Shown: in pieces, positions 1 to 5,703 of the stretch
Position numbering within the stretch: position 1 is the stretch's first letter
How the letters are laid out: every line of letters starts with the position of its first letter
Assembly: GCA_945910665.1 (NCBI GenBank)
Contig: CAMDZK010000074.1
Coordinates: 1-5,999, forward strand
Source of the DNA: an uncultured Peptostreptococcaceae bacterium
GTDB taxonomy: Bacteria; Bacillota; Clostridia; Tissierellales; Peptoniphilaceae
DNA: 5,999 bases
Reading direction: 5' to 3'
The notes under the pieces: model-generated
The model's input: the letters and a program-made list of their open reading frames with translations, nothing else
Told to the model about the DNA's origin: nothing
Databases searched by the model: none
Program-made: the position numbers and the translations under genes

Positions 1-1623
1 GATGTTTTCCGCGTGCATCACGCTCATCGCTCGGTGGCTCACAAGGAGGAGCGTTTGGCGTACACGGCGGATATGGGCTAAAATGTCGTCTTGTGTTTTT
101 GCATCTACGGCGGACAAACTGTCATCTAAAATGAGGATGGGCGCATCTTTAATAATCGCGCGGGCTAAGGATAACCGCTGTTTTTGTCCACCGGACAGAG
201 TCACACCGCGTTCGCCGATGACTGTGTCATATTGTTCAGGAAATTCCATAATTGTTTCGTCAAGGGCAGCGAATTCCGTCGCTTTTCGAATTTCTTCCAA
301 GGGTAACTTTTTTTCTTGGGAGAATAAGAGATTTTCTTCAATGGAGTCAGAGAAAAGGAAACTGTCTTGGAGGACATAGGCGATTTGTTCTCGTAACTGG
401 TGTAAATCCACCGTTGTGATATCCACATCGTCAATCAGAATTCGTCCTTCTTGGATGTCATATAAACGTACGAGAAGTTTTGAAATGGTCGATTTCCCAC
501 TTCCCGTAGGTCCGATAATACCAAGAGTTTCTCCTGGATTTATGGAAAAGCTCACGTTTTTGAGGACGGGTCTGTTGGTACCTGGATATGTGAAGGACAC
601 ATTTTCAAAGGTGACTTTCCCTTTCGCTTTTGGCAATACACTCGTCGAATGGGAGTCCTTAATTTGCGGTTTTTGTTCCATGATTTCGTTCAGACGTTCC
701 ATGGATGCCACCCCTCTTTGGAAGAGGGCGACAATATGGCCAACGGCCATCATGGGCCAAACGAGTAAGCGAATGTAGTTGTGCACGGCGATAAAGGTTC
801 CCAAGGTCATCGTACCACCCATGACGCGTTGCGCTCCATAGACCAGGAGTACCAAGAAGCTAATGGCTGAAATCAACTGCACCAAAGGTCTGAGCATACC
901 AGATACTTTAATGAGTTTAACGGTTTGTTGACGGTTATTATCGTTAAAGACGCTAAAGTTTTTGTCGGCAATGTCTTCCGCTGCAAATGCTTGGATGACA
1001 CGAATTCCCGTGAAATATTCTTGGGTGATGTCTGTGATTTTTCCAAAGGCATCTTGCACTTTTCTTGAGCGGTCGTGGATGACTTTATTAAATCGCCAAA
1101 TGACGAATCCTAAAAAAGGAAGTGTCGCCAAAGAAATGAGGGTCGTCTGTAAGTCGGATGTGTAATACATCATGATGATGGCAAAAATCGTCATAAAGGT
1201 TGAATCGACAGCCATCATGATCCCTGGTCCCATGGCAAAACGAACCGTTTGGATGTCGTTTGTGGCGTGGGCCATTAAATCTCCCGTTTTGTGGTGATGA
1301 AAAAAGTGGGTGTCTAGGGTTTGTAAGTGTGCGAAGTAATCTTTTCGCAAGACATATTCCAGACGTCTGGATGTTCCGATGATAAAAATACGCCATAAGA
1401 AACGGCCAAAGGAAATACCGAGGCCGATTGCGATATACAAAAGAACATATCGAGTCAGCGCATTCATCGTCATTGTGTCCGTTTGTAATAAGTCGGTTGT
1501 ATTTTTGAGTACTTGTGGCATGAGCAATTGTAAAAAGTCGACGGCGATTAAAAAGAAAATGCCTGCTAGATAATGCCATTTATATTGTTTTAAAAAGGGA
1601 ATCATTCGATAAAAAGCACGCAT
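1..1623 (-). CDS. Heterodimeric-type multidrug ABC exporter subunit (YheI/BmrC-like), 3' end cut by window
   Basis: This is a half-transporter with an N-terminal membrane domain and a C-terminal ATPase, expected to export drugs or other hydrophobic compounds across the cytoplasmic membrane. 541 codons are visible; family members are about 570-590 residues, so only the extreme C-terminus is missing. Six membrane helices are readable (about residues 17-37, 58-80, 137-157, 160-180, 247-267 and 274-297). The ATPase shows A-loop Y346, Walker A GPTGSGKST (371-379), Q-loop Q419, a canonical LSGGQ signature (476-480), Walker B LILDD (D500, D501) and H-loop H530. D501 replaces the usual catalytic Glu, as in the degenerate site of BmrC-like subunits of heterodimers (family knowledge). 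A partner with an intact Glu is therefore expected downstream, beyond position 1. The start is ATG at 1621-1623, preceded by GGAGGA four bases upstream. Substrate is not inferable. Confidence 0.93.
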   Translation of the reverse strand, partial: MRAFYRMIPFLKQYKWHYLAGIFFLIAVDFLQLLMPQVLKNTTDLLQTDTMTMNALTRYVLLYIAIGLGISFGRFLWRIFIIGTSRRLEYVLRKDYFAHLQTLDTHFFHHHKTGDLMAHATNDIQTVRFAMGPGIMMAVDSTFMTIFAIIMMYYTSDLQTTLISLATLPFLGFVIWRFNKVIHDRSRKVQDAFGKITDITQEYFTGIRVIQAFAAEDIADKNFSVFNDNNRQQTVKLIKVSGMLRPLVQLISAISFLVLLVYGAQRVMGGTMTLGTFIAVHNYIRLLVWPMMAVGHIVALFQRGVASMERLNEIMEQKPQIKDSHSTSVLPKAKGKVTFENVSFTYPGTNRPVLKNVSFSINPGETLGIIGPTGSGKSTISKLLVRLYDIQEGRILIDDVDITTVDLHQLREQIAYVLQDSFLFSDSIEENLLFSQEKKLPLEEIRKATEFAALDETIMEFPEQYDTVIGERGVTLSGGQKQRLSLARAIIKDAPILILDDSLSAVDAKTQDDILAHIRRVRQTLLLVSHRAMSVMHAENI

Positions 1624-1649
1624 AGTGTCCTCCATTCTTCTAAACCAAT

Positions 1650-1658
1650 ATTATAGCA
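1650..1658 (-). promoter_or_regulatory. Extended -10 promoter of the ABC exporter gene
   Basis: Read on the minus strand, the sequence is TGCTATAAT: a perfect TATAAT (1655 to 1650) preceded by TGn (1658 to 1656), the extended -10 form used by sigma-A. No good -35 box is visible at 16-18 bp spacing, which is common with extended -10 promoters. Transcription would begin near 1643, giving a leader of about 20 bases that holds the ribosome binding site, with no room for a leader peptide of the kind that controls bmrCD in Bacillus subtilis. Confidence 0.65.
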
Positions 1659-1659
1659 T

Positions 1660-1697
1660 ACTGCGATTTAAACTTTCTATACATTGGAAACTGCGAT
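1660..1697. repeat. Pair of ACTGCGAT direct repeats upstream of the ABC promoter
   Basis: The 8-mer ACTGCGAT occurs at 1660-1667 and again at 1690-1697, 30 bp apart (about three helical turns). The pair lies just upstream of the minus-strand -10 element and upstream of the plus-strand sigma-B-like promoter. The spacing would suit two protein dimers binding the same DNA face, but a chance repeat is possible. Confidence 0.3.
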
Positions 1698-1722
1698 GCT
1701 GTTAACAAATTGCCTTAATGGT

Positions 1723-1747
1723 GTTTATTCATTGTTTGCAGGGGTAT
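1723..1747 (+). promoter_or_regulatory. Sigma-B-like general-stress promoter for the YtxH/DUF948 unit
   Basis: GTTTAT (1723-1728) is followed after 13 bp by GGGTAT (1742-1747). The sigma-B consensus of Bacillus and relatives is GTTTAA, a 12-15 bp spacer, then GGGWAW, so only one -35 base differs. Transcription would start near 1755, about 35 bases before the ATG at 1791. In B. subtilis the ytxGHJ genes belong to the sigma-B stress regulon, which fits the genes downstream. A sigma-A promoter in the same region (TATATA at 1745-1750) has a poor -35 and is less convincing. Confidence 0.6.
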
Positions 1748-1790
1748 ATAAGAAAATAGCAGAACAATACAAATTAAAGGAGTGAAATCA

Positions 1791-2402
1791 ATGAGTTTAA
1801 GAGATGTTTTAGAACAAGCAAGAAAAGAAAGAGTGAGAAAATCACACGCAGATGCAGTGAAGAAAGTTGCTGTTGGAACGATCATCGGTTCAATAGTAGG
1901 TGTAGCTTCTGGTTTATTGTTTGCACCAAAGGCTGGTAAAGAAACCCGTGAAGACATTAAAAAAGCCACTCGTGATGCATCCGATGATGTACGTTTAAGA
2001 GCAGGGGAAGCCTATGACACACTCCGTGAAAAAGAAGCTAGACTTCGCGAAGATATTAAAGGAAAATACGAAAACTTTGTCGATCGTAACATGACAGAAT
2101 TAGATCCTGTAAAAGAAGATTTAAGCAACATTAAAGGCGATGTAAATTCACTTTTGAAAAACGCAAAAAACGCAGCATTCAATCGTAAAGAAGATGCAGT
2201 TGATGCAACCAAAGACTTTTCTGAAGATGTAAAAGACGTTGCTGACAAAGCAGTAAAAGAAGGCAAAAAAGTTGCGGATGAAGTCAAAGACGGCGCTGGA
2301 AAAGTTGCTGATGATGTGAAAGATACTGCGCGCGATGTGAAAAAAGATGCTGAACATGCAGCGAAAGAAGTGAAAGACGAAGTCGATAAAAAAATCAACT
2401 AA
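1791..2402 (+). CDS. YtxH-family stress protein with long LEA-like C-terminal repeat domain
   Basis: This 203-residue protein has a short basic N-terminus, one Gly-rich hydrophobic segment (about residues 26-45) and the YtxH hallmark LLFAPKAGKETRED just after it (42-55). The rest is charged, low in aromatics and predicted helical. Residues 150-203 fall into five 11-residue units starting VADKAVK, VADEVKD, VADDVKD, VKKDAEH and VKDEVDK, the amphipathic pattern of group 3 LEA proteins. Family members are membrane-anchored general-stress proteins of unresolved biochemical role, often shorter (about 100-150 residues). AAAGGAG (1776-1782) lies 8 bases before this ATG; the in-frame GTG at 1782 overlaps that site and is rejected as the start. 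A DUF948 gene follows after 14 bp, probably in the same transcript from the sigma-B-like promoter. A role in membrane or protein protection under osmotic or desiccation stress is inference. Confidence 0.88.
   Translation: MSLRDVLEQARKERVRKSHADAVKKVAVGTIIGSIVGVASGLLFAPKAGKETREDIKKATRDASDDVRLRAGEAYDTLREKEARLREDIKGKYENFVDRNMTELDPVKEDLSNIKGDVNSLLKNAKNAAFNRKEDAVDATKDFSEDVKDVADKAVKEGKKVADEVKDGAGKVADDVKDTARDVKKDAEHAAKEVKDEVDKKIN
2238..2399 (+). repeat. Coding 11-residue (33-bp) tandem repeats in the YtxH-family gene
   Basis: The translated repeat has Val or another small residue at position 1, often Ala-Asp after it, then mixed Lys/Asp/Glu. Four full units and one 10-residue unit run to the stop codon (protein residues 150-203). 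The unit before them (139-149, ending EDVKD) looks like a decayed copy. The DNA repeats are diverged, so the pattern seems held at protein level rather than produced by recent slippage. Confidence 0.7.
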
Positions 2403-2416
2403 GTTAGGAGACATTC

Positions 2417-2869
2417 ATGAACCAAATCACGTTTACACTGGGCGATGTCTTACAAACGCTGTTGATTATTGCAGGTATATTGGCACTGGTCGCCTTAGCG
2501 CTCGTCCTCTTCAAAGTCGTGAAGACGTTGAAGAAAGTCAATCAAATCCTCGAAGATAACGAAAAAGATATTCAACGAATTGTTTCTGATATTCCAGGTA
2601 TCACTCACAATGTGTCTGAAATTACAAATGAAGCAAATCAACTGGTCCAAAGTGTAGGTCCAGAAGTACAAAGTATTGTAGGAAGTGCGAAGCACATGGT
2701 TTCTAAAGTGGAGACAACCACGAGCCAAGTGACCGACACTGTTGGACTTGTTACTGATTCTGTTGCGGATACCGCATTGAATTTGAAGCACAATGTAACA
2801 AGTGCACAAGATTATCTTGTTTTTATTACTGAAATTGCGGATTTAGTTCGCAGCTGGATCAGAAGATAA
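2417..2869 (+). CDS. DUF948 (YtxG-like) single-pass membrane protein
   Basis: This 150-residue protein has one strong N-terminal transmembrane helix (about residues 13-34), a basic flank (VVKTLKKV) and a long polar helical tail rich in Val, Thr, Ser and Asn with heptad-like spacing. That is the layout of DUF948 proteins such as YtxG, whose tail resembles methyl-accepting and coiled-coil segments. AGGAG (2406-2410) lies 6 bases before the ATG. The gene follows the YtxH-family gene after 14 bp and ends 2 bp before a strong terminator, so the two form one unit. In B. subtilis ytxG precedes ytxH; here the order is reversed. The tail may pair with the helical tail of the YtxH-family protein at the inner membrane face (inference). 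Molecular function is unknown for the family. Confidence 0.85.
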   Translation: MNQITFTLGDVLQTLLIIAGILALVALALVLFKVVKTLKKVNQILEDNEKDIQRIVSDIPGITHNVSEITNEANQLVQSVGPEVQSIVGSAKHMVSKVETTTSQVTDTVGLVTDSVADTALNLKHNVTSAQDYLVFITEIADLVRSWIRR

Positions 2870-2871
2870 GG

Positions 2872-2907
2872 AAAGAGGGATGCAAATTGCATCCCTCTTT
2901 TTGTTTT
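2872..2907 (+). terminator. Rho-independent terminator of the YtxH/DUF948 unit
   Basis: A perfect 12-bp stem, AAAGAGGGATGC (2872-2883) with GCATCCCTCTTT (2889-2900), encloses the loop AAATT and runs into TTTTTGTTTT. It begins 2 bp after the DUF948 stop codon. It should sharply separate the stress unit from the next operon. Confidence 0.95.
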
Positions 2908-2914
2908 CCTGAAA

Positions 2915-2951
2915 AGCGGTATGCAATCGTTTTTTTGATTGCTAAATCGCT
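2915..2951. repeat. Interrupted inverted repeat between the terminator and the lipid kinase gene
   Basis: The inner arms GCAATC (2923-2928) and GATTGC (2937-2942) match perfectly around the loop GTTTTTTT. Outer arms AGCG (2915-2918) and CGCT (2948-2951) extend the symmetry across a small internal loop, followed by CTTTTT. It could be a weak back-up terminator or an operator; it overlaps the predicted -35 of the next gene. Confidence 0.45.
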
Positions 2952-2967
2952 CTTTTTATGGTAATGT
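2935..2967 (+). promoter_or_regulatory. Likely sigma-A promoter of the five-gene operon
   Basis: Two overlapping readings exist: TTGATT (2935-2940) with TATGGT (2957-2962) at 16 bp, or TTGCTA (2939-2944) with TAATGT (2962-2967) at 17 bp and a TGn extension. Each is only partly consensus. A promoter is expected here because a strong terminator lies just upstream and the first gene starts at 2997. No other clear promoter is visible before the downstream genes. Confidence 0.45.
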
Positions 2968-2980
2968 AAACCTAGTCACA
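2965..2980. promoter_or_regulatory. Imperfect cre-like palindrome at the predicted operon start
   Basis: TGTAAACCTAGTCACA resembles a catabolite-responsive element (TGWNANCGNTNWCA) except that the central G and one T are replaced. It overlaps or directly follows the predicted -10, a typical repressor position. The operon encodes a CcpA-like regulator, so autoregulation is plausible. Loss of the central CpG, normally important for LacI-family hinge binding, weakens the call. Confidence 0.22.
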
Positions 2981-2996
2981 AGGAGGCGATGGAAGA

Positions 2997-3917
2997 ATGG
3001 AAATCCATTTTATTGTCAATCCTTCATCAGGTAAAGAAGAGGCTGTGGATCGTGTCAACGACATCGTACGGCTGTTGGATGAAAAAGGTTATGAGACGAC
3101 AACTTTTTATACAGAAGAAGAAAATGATGCGAAAAATGATGCCCAGAGCATTGAACGAGGTGTGGACCTAATCGTCGCTTGTGGTGGAGATGGCACAGTA
3201 AATGAAGTGGTGCAAGGGTTAGCGGAGGTCAATAGTAATACGCCTTTTACGGTGTATCCTCAAGGGACAGTCAATGACTTTGCTACGTATTTGAATATTC
3301 CAACCGATGCTGAGACTTTTGTCCGAATGATTGAAAGAAATCAAGTGATTCCACTTGATATTGGAAAGATGGATGATACTTTCTTTTTAAATGTTGCCGC
3401 TTTTGGGGTTGCTTCTCGCATTGGACACGATGTTGGTTCTGACCAAAAAGCAAACCTTGGACGGTTCGCGTACATTTTAGAAGGGCTACGCTTAGCGCCT
3501 GAAATGTTTCACGATGTGATTGAGTTTACGATTGAAACAGACACGCGTGACACGCTCAAGGGTGAATATCTTTTTGTGGCTGTTACGAATACGCAAATGG
3601 TGGGCGGTTTCCAAAAGGTCGCTCCTGAAGCGAGTATCAGTGATGGACAATTCGATGTTATTGCCATTGAAAGGGGTGGTTTACCCCAAATCAGTCGTAT
3701 TTTGTTGCAATTAAATGATGGCGGCCACATAGACGATGAAGGCGTCGTCTATTTCCAAGCTTCGAACATAAAAATTACGACAAATCCACCCTGTGATGTG
3801 GATATTGATGGAGAAAATGGCGGTCAAACGCCGAAAATAATTGAAGTATTACCATCGCATTTGCGATGTTTAGCAAATTTTAAGGAGGAAACCCATGGCG
3901 AATACACCAACAATTAA
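2997..3917 (+). CDS. Diacylglycerol kinase family lipid kinase (DgkB/BmrU/YegS type)
   Basis: This 306-residue cytoplasmic, membrane-associated enzyme is predicted to transfer phosphate from ATP to diacylglycerol or a related lipid; in Gram-positives this recycles the diacylglycerol left by lipoteichoic acid synthesis. Family motifs are complete: NPSSGK (8-13), CGGDGTVNEV in the nucleotide-binding region (62-71), PQGTVNDFA (88-96), FLNVAAFG (130-137), then a VGGFQKVAPEA segment, SDGQFDV, and DIDGE near the C-terminus that should carry the catalytic acid. Length matches DgkB and BmrU (about 300). AGGAGG (2981-2986) lies 10 bases before this ATG; an ATG at 2989 is out of frame. The 3' end overlaps the next gene by 23 bp, indicating co-transcription. 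Whether the substrate is diacylglycerol (DgkB) or another lipid cannot be told from motifs alone. Confidence 0.9.
   Translation: MEIHFIVNPSSGKEEAVDRVNDIVRLLDEKGYETTTFYTEEENDAKNDAQSIERGVDLIVACGGDGTVNEVVQGLAEVNSNTPFTVYPQGTVNDFATYLNIPTDAETFVRMIERNQVIPLDIGKMDDTFFLNVAAFGVASRIGHDVGSDQKANLGRFAYILEGLRLAPEMFHDVIEFTIETDTRDTLKGEYLFVAVTNTQMVGGFQKVAPEASISDGQFDVIAIERGGLPQISRILLQLNDGGHIDDEGVVYFQASNIKITTNPPCDVDIDGENGGQTPKIIEVLPSHLRCLANFKEETHGEYTNN
3853..3868. repeat. Palindrome CATCGCA-TT-TGCGATG ahead of the LacI-family gene
   Basis: Perfect 7-bp arms (3853-3859 and 3862-3868) flank two bases, inside the end of the kinase gene, 26 bases before the regulator start codon. As RNA it would form a 6-bp stem (CATCGC/GCGATG) with loop ATTT, followed by an AT-rich stretch and the ribosome binding site. 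It may be an operator or a translation-modulating hairpin; because it lies in coding sequence, chance cannot be excluded. Confidence 0.35.
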
Positions 3918-4902
3918 AGACGTAGCAAAACTTGCCGGCGTCTCTATTTCTACCGTATCACGGGTAATGAATGACTCCAAACCTGTGAGTCCCGAATCTA
4001 GAAGAAAAGTGTTAGATGCAATTGATAAACTCGATTTCAAACCGAATGAATTAGCGCGTTCTCTCGTTATGAAACGATCCAATTTAATAGGGGTTGTAGT
4101 AAAAGATATTGGAATTCCTTATATGGCCGGTATTATTCGCGGGATTGAAGAAATCGGTAAAATGTATAATTTCGATATTCTGCTTTCAAGTACTTTTGGC
4201 GATGAAGAAAATGAACTCGATACCGTACAATTTATGTTCACCAAACAAGTGGATGGCGTAATTTTAATGTCTGAAAATACAACCGAACGCGTTGTGGATT
4301 CGATTAAAGAACATCGCTTGCCATACATTATTTTAGATAAGTTTTATACAGAATCAAAAATCAACACAGTAGATGTTGACTACAATCTTGCCATGGAACA
4401 AGGATTAAATGCATTAATGGAAGAAGGACATACTAGTATTCTTCTCACTTTAGAAGGTGTCTCTTCGAGAAATAGCGAAGCGAAACATATGGCATATAAA
4501 GAAAGTATGCGCAAACATAATCTACCAGAATTTATCGAGAAAGTTTCTGGTATGGAATATGAAGAGTATTTAAAAGAAACGGATCGTATCATCGAGCGCA
4601 TTCAAAAAGAGAAAATTACGGGTGTATTTTGTCACAACGATGAGTTTGCCATTGCTCTCATGGGCCGCCTCCACGACAAAGGCATACGTGTGCCGGAGGA
4701 TGTTTCCATCGTCGGGTTTGGAAACGAAGTATTCTCTACGATGATGCGTCCACAACTCAGTTCAGTGAGCGTTCCCTATTACGATATTGGAGCTATTGCT
4801 ATGCGTAAATTAATTAAACATCTACGTAAGGAAGAATTAATGAGCGATTCCACCATTTTACAAACAAAATTTATGAAGAGGGATTCCCTTGGCAAGGTCT
4901 AA
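3895..4902 (+). CDS. CcpA-like LacI/GalR-family transcription regulator
   Basis: This 335-residue DNA-binding regulator has the length of CcpA (about 334). The helix-turn-helix spans about residues 6-26 (TIKDVAKLAGVSISTVSRV) and the hinge helix contains LARSL (53-57), whose Leu57 should enter the minor groove. The periplasmic-binding-like effector domain follows. CcpA resemblance is strong in KQVDGVILMSENTTE and in RPQLSSVSVPYYDIGAIAMRKL near the C-terminus, the region where CcpA meets HPr-Ser46-P. The middle is more diverged, and the usual GFDN/GYDD motif reads GFGN (274-277), so the Asp that often contacts ligand is missing. It could be the genome's CcpA or a paralogue with a different signal; a second ccpA would decide. 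AAGGAGG (3882-3888) lies 6 bases before the ATG. It overlaps the kinase gene by 23 bp and the next gene by 14 bp, so it is probably translated from an operon message. Confidence 0.9.
   Translation: MANTPTIKDVAKLAGVSISTVSRVMNDSKPVSPESRRKVLDAIDKLDFKPNELARSLVMKRSNLIGVVVKDIGIPYMAGIIRGIEEIGKMYNFDILLSSTFGDEENELDTVQFMFTKQVDGVILMSENTTERVVDSIKEHRLPYIILDKFYTESKINTVDVDYNLAMEQGLNALMEEGHTSILLTLEGVSSRNSEAKHMAYKESMRKHNLPEFIEKVSGMEYEEYLKETDRIIERIQKEKITGVFCHNDEFAIALMGRLHDKGIRVPEDVSIVGFGNEVFSTMMRPQLSSVSVPYYDIGAIAMRKLIKHLRKEELMSDSTILQTKFMKRDSLGKV
4877..4891 (+). promoter_or_regulatory. Ribosome binding site that supports the TTG start at 4889
   Basis: AGAGGG (4877-4882) lies 6 bases before TTG (4889-4891), all inside the end of the regulator gene. 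No in-frame ATG lies nearby with a comparable site, so TTG is the best start. The weak start codon within the upstream gene suggests translation coupled to, and weaker than, that of the regulator. Confidence 0.6.
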
Positions 4903-5278
4903 ACCAGTCAAGAATAAGCAGGCGGTCAATGTGCGGTTATTAATCGTCATTATTGGGATTTCAGTCCTTTTGGCGATTGTGATTTCTGCGATTATCGTCA
5001 CGCCAAAAACCTATTTTGTTCGCGTTGTGGACAATTTGTTTTTAGGCGGAATCATGAACTTGCTTTTGTATTTATTAATGAACTTTCGCGCCAACGCTGA
5101 GAAGAAAGCCTTTGGTGATTTAATTGAAGCGAGAGAAAAAAATCGTACGATGCCAAAAGAAGACCGCTTGAAATTACGCCAATATGACGTATTTCGTATG
5201 TTGCGTTTCCACTTTGGTGTCGCATCGATTGTCGTCTTTCTCTTCTCTGCCATTGGAACGATTATCGCGATGGTATAG
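4889..5278 (+). CDS. Small three-helix membrane protein of unknown function
   Basis: This 129-residue protein has a very basic N-terminus (RSKPVKNK), two transmembrane helices (about 17-37 and 46-65), a charged cytoplasmic-type loop (67-106, rich in Arg, Lys and Glu) and a third helix (107-128) at the C-terminus. The positive-inside rule puts the N-terminus and the large loop in the cytoplasm. The layout loosely recalls small membrane families such as DUF3899, but I cannot confirm membership. It starts with TTG, overlaps the regulator gene by 14 bp and ends 2 bp before the next start, so it is part of the operon. No catalytic motif is visible. Confidence 0.8.
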   Translation: MARSKPVKNKQAVNVRLLIVIIGISVLLAIVISAIIVTPKTYFVRVVDNLFLGGIMNLLLYLLMNFRANAEKKAFGDLIEAREKNRTMPKEDRLKLRQYDVFRMLRFHFGVASIVVFLFSAIGTIIAMV

Positions 5279-5280
5279 CG

Positions 5281-5703
5281 ATGGAAGCGGACTTTCTCGT
5301 GTATAACTTTTTGGTGGATGGAATTTCCTATCGTTTATACGGATACCAGGGGAGACAGGTGTACTTTGGTCCAGACGAAAATTCTTTTACTATCTCGATG
5401 CTCCCTTTTTCCATCGAAATTGATGGAAATGGGGCGTATTATGCAGGACCACAGAGCCGACTGATTCACCCACTGGATGGTGATTTTTCTTCTCGGATCG
5501 CTTTTTTACAATCTCTTATGGAAGAAGGATTCACCCATGTGGAATACGAGCAGGCAGATGCTCTTTGTGAACGGGTCCACGCGCATCATCCCATAATTTG
5601 GAAAAAGGATGGATGTATGGAAGAACTTACTTTTTCGCTTTATGATGAAAAAGGGACAACTGAATTAGTGATACAGGGGCTCCCTGTTTATGGGAGGGAA
5701 TAA
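5281..5703 (+). CDS. Hypothetical 140-residue cytoplasmic protein
   Basis: I do not recognise this protein. It has no signal peptide or membrane segment, is rich in aromatic residues and looks globular: an N-terminal beta-rich half (SYRLYGYQGRQVYFGP, FSIEIDGNGAYYAG), a helical middle (about 70-97) with His and Cys residues (C96, H100, H102, H103), and a beta-rich C-terminus. The ATG is 2 bp after the preceding TAG with no good ribosome binding site, so translation probably depends on re-initiation by ribosomes finishing the upstream gene. Its TAA overlaps the next ATG (TAATG). Tight packing and a full-length open frame support a real gene. The alternative GTG start at 5359 would remove the N-terminal strands and is less likely. 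Confidence 0.75.
   Translation: MEADFLVYNFLVDGISYRLYGYQGRQVYFGPDENSFTISMLPFSIEIDGNGAYYAGPQSRLIHPLDGDFSSRIAFLQSLMEEGFTHVEYEQADALCERVHAHHPIIWKKDGCMEELTFSLYDEKGTTELVIQGLPVYGRE

Noticed and set aside
2..1579. Open frames on the plus strand and other minus-strand frames across 1-1600
   Set aside because: They are shadows of the ABC exporter gene, whose single minus-strand frame carries all the family motifs in order; the others lack ribosome binding sites and recognisable domains.
1782..1784. GTG as an upstream start of the YtxH-family gene
   Set aside because: It lies within the ribosome binding site AAAGGAG-TG that serves the ATG at 1791 with ideal spacing.
2012..2414. Minus-strand open frames opposite the YtxH-family gene
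   Set aside because: Their Ser/Phe-rich composition is what the complement of a Lys/Asp/Glu/Ala-rich repeat gene gives; no start signals were seen.
2989..3171. Plus-strand 60-codon frame starting at 2989
   Set aside because: It is out of frame with the lipid kinase, which shares the same ribosome binding site and has complete family motifs.
3673..3687. GGGGT/ACCCC short inverted repeat in the kinase gene
   Set aside because: A 5-bp stem in coding sequence is expected by chance and has no supporting context.
5408..5429. Perfect 8-bp inverted repeat TTTCCATC/GATGGAAA with a 6-base loop
   Set aside because: It sits mid-gene in the 140-residue protein with no T-run after it and no nearby start, so it is more likely chance than a terminator or operator.
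5500..5702. Manganese riboswitch (yybP-ykoY) ahead of the GDT1 gene
   Set aside because: The upstream sequence is fully coding, and I saw no riboswitch-like pair of conserved loops or a terminator there.
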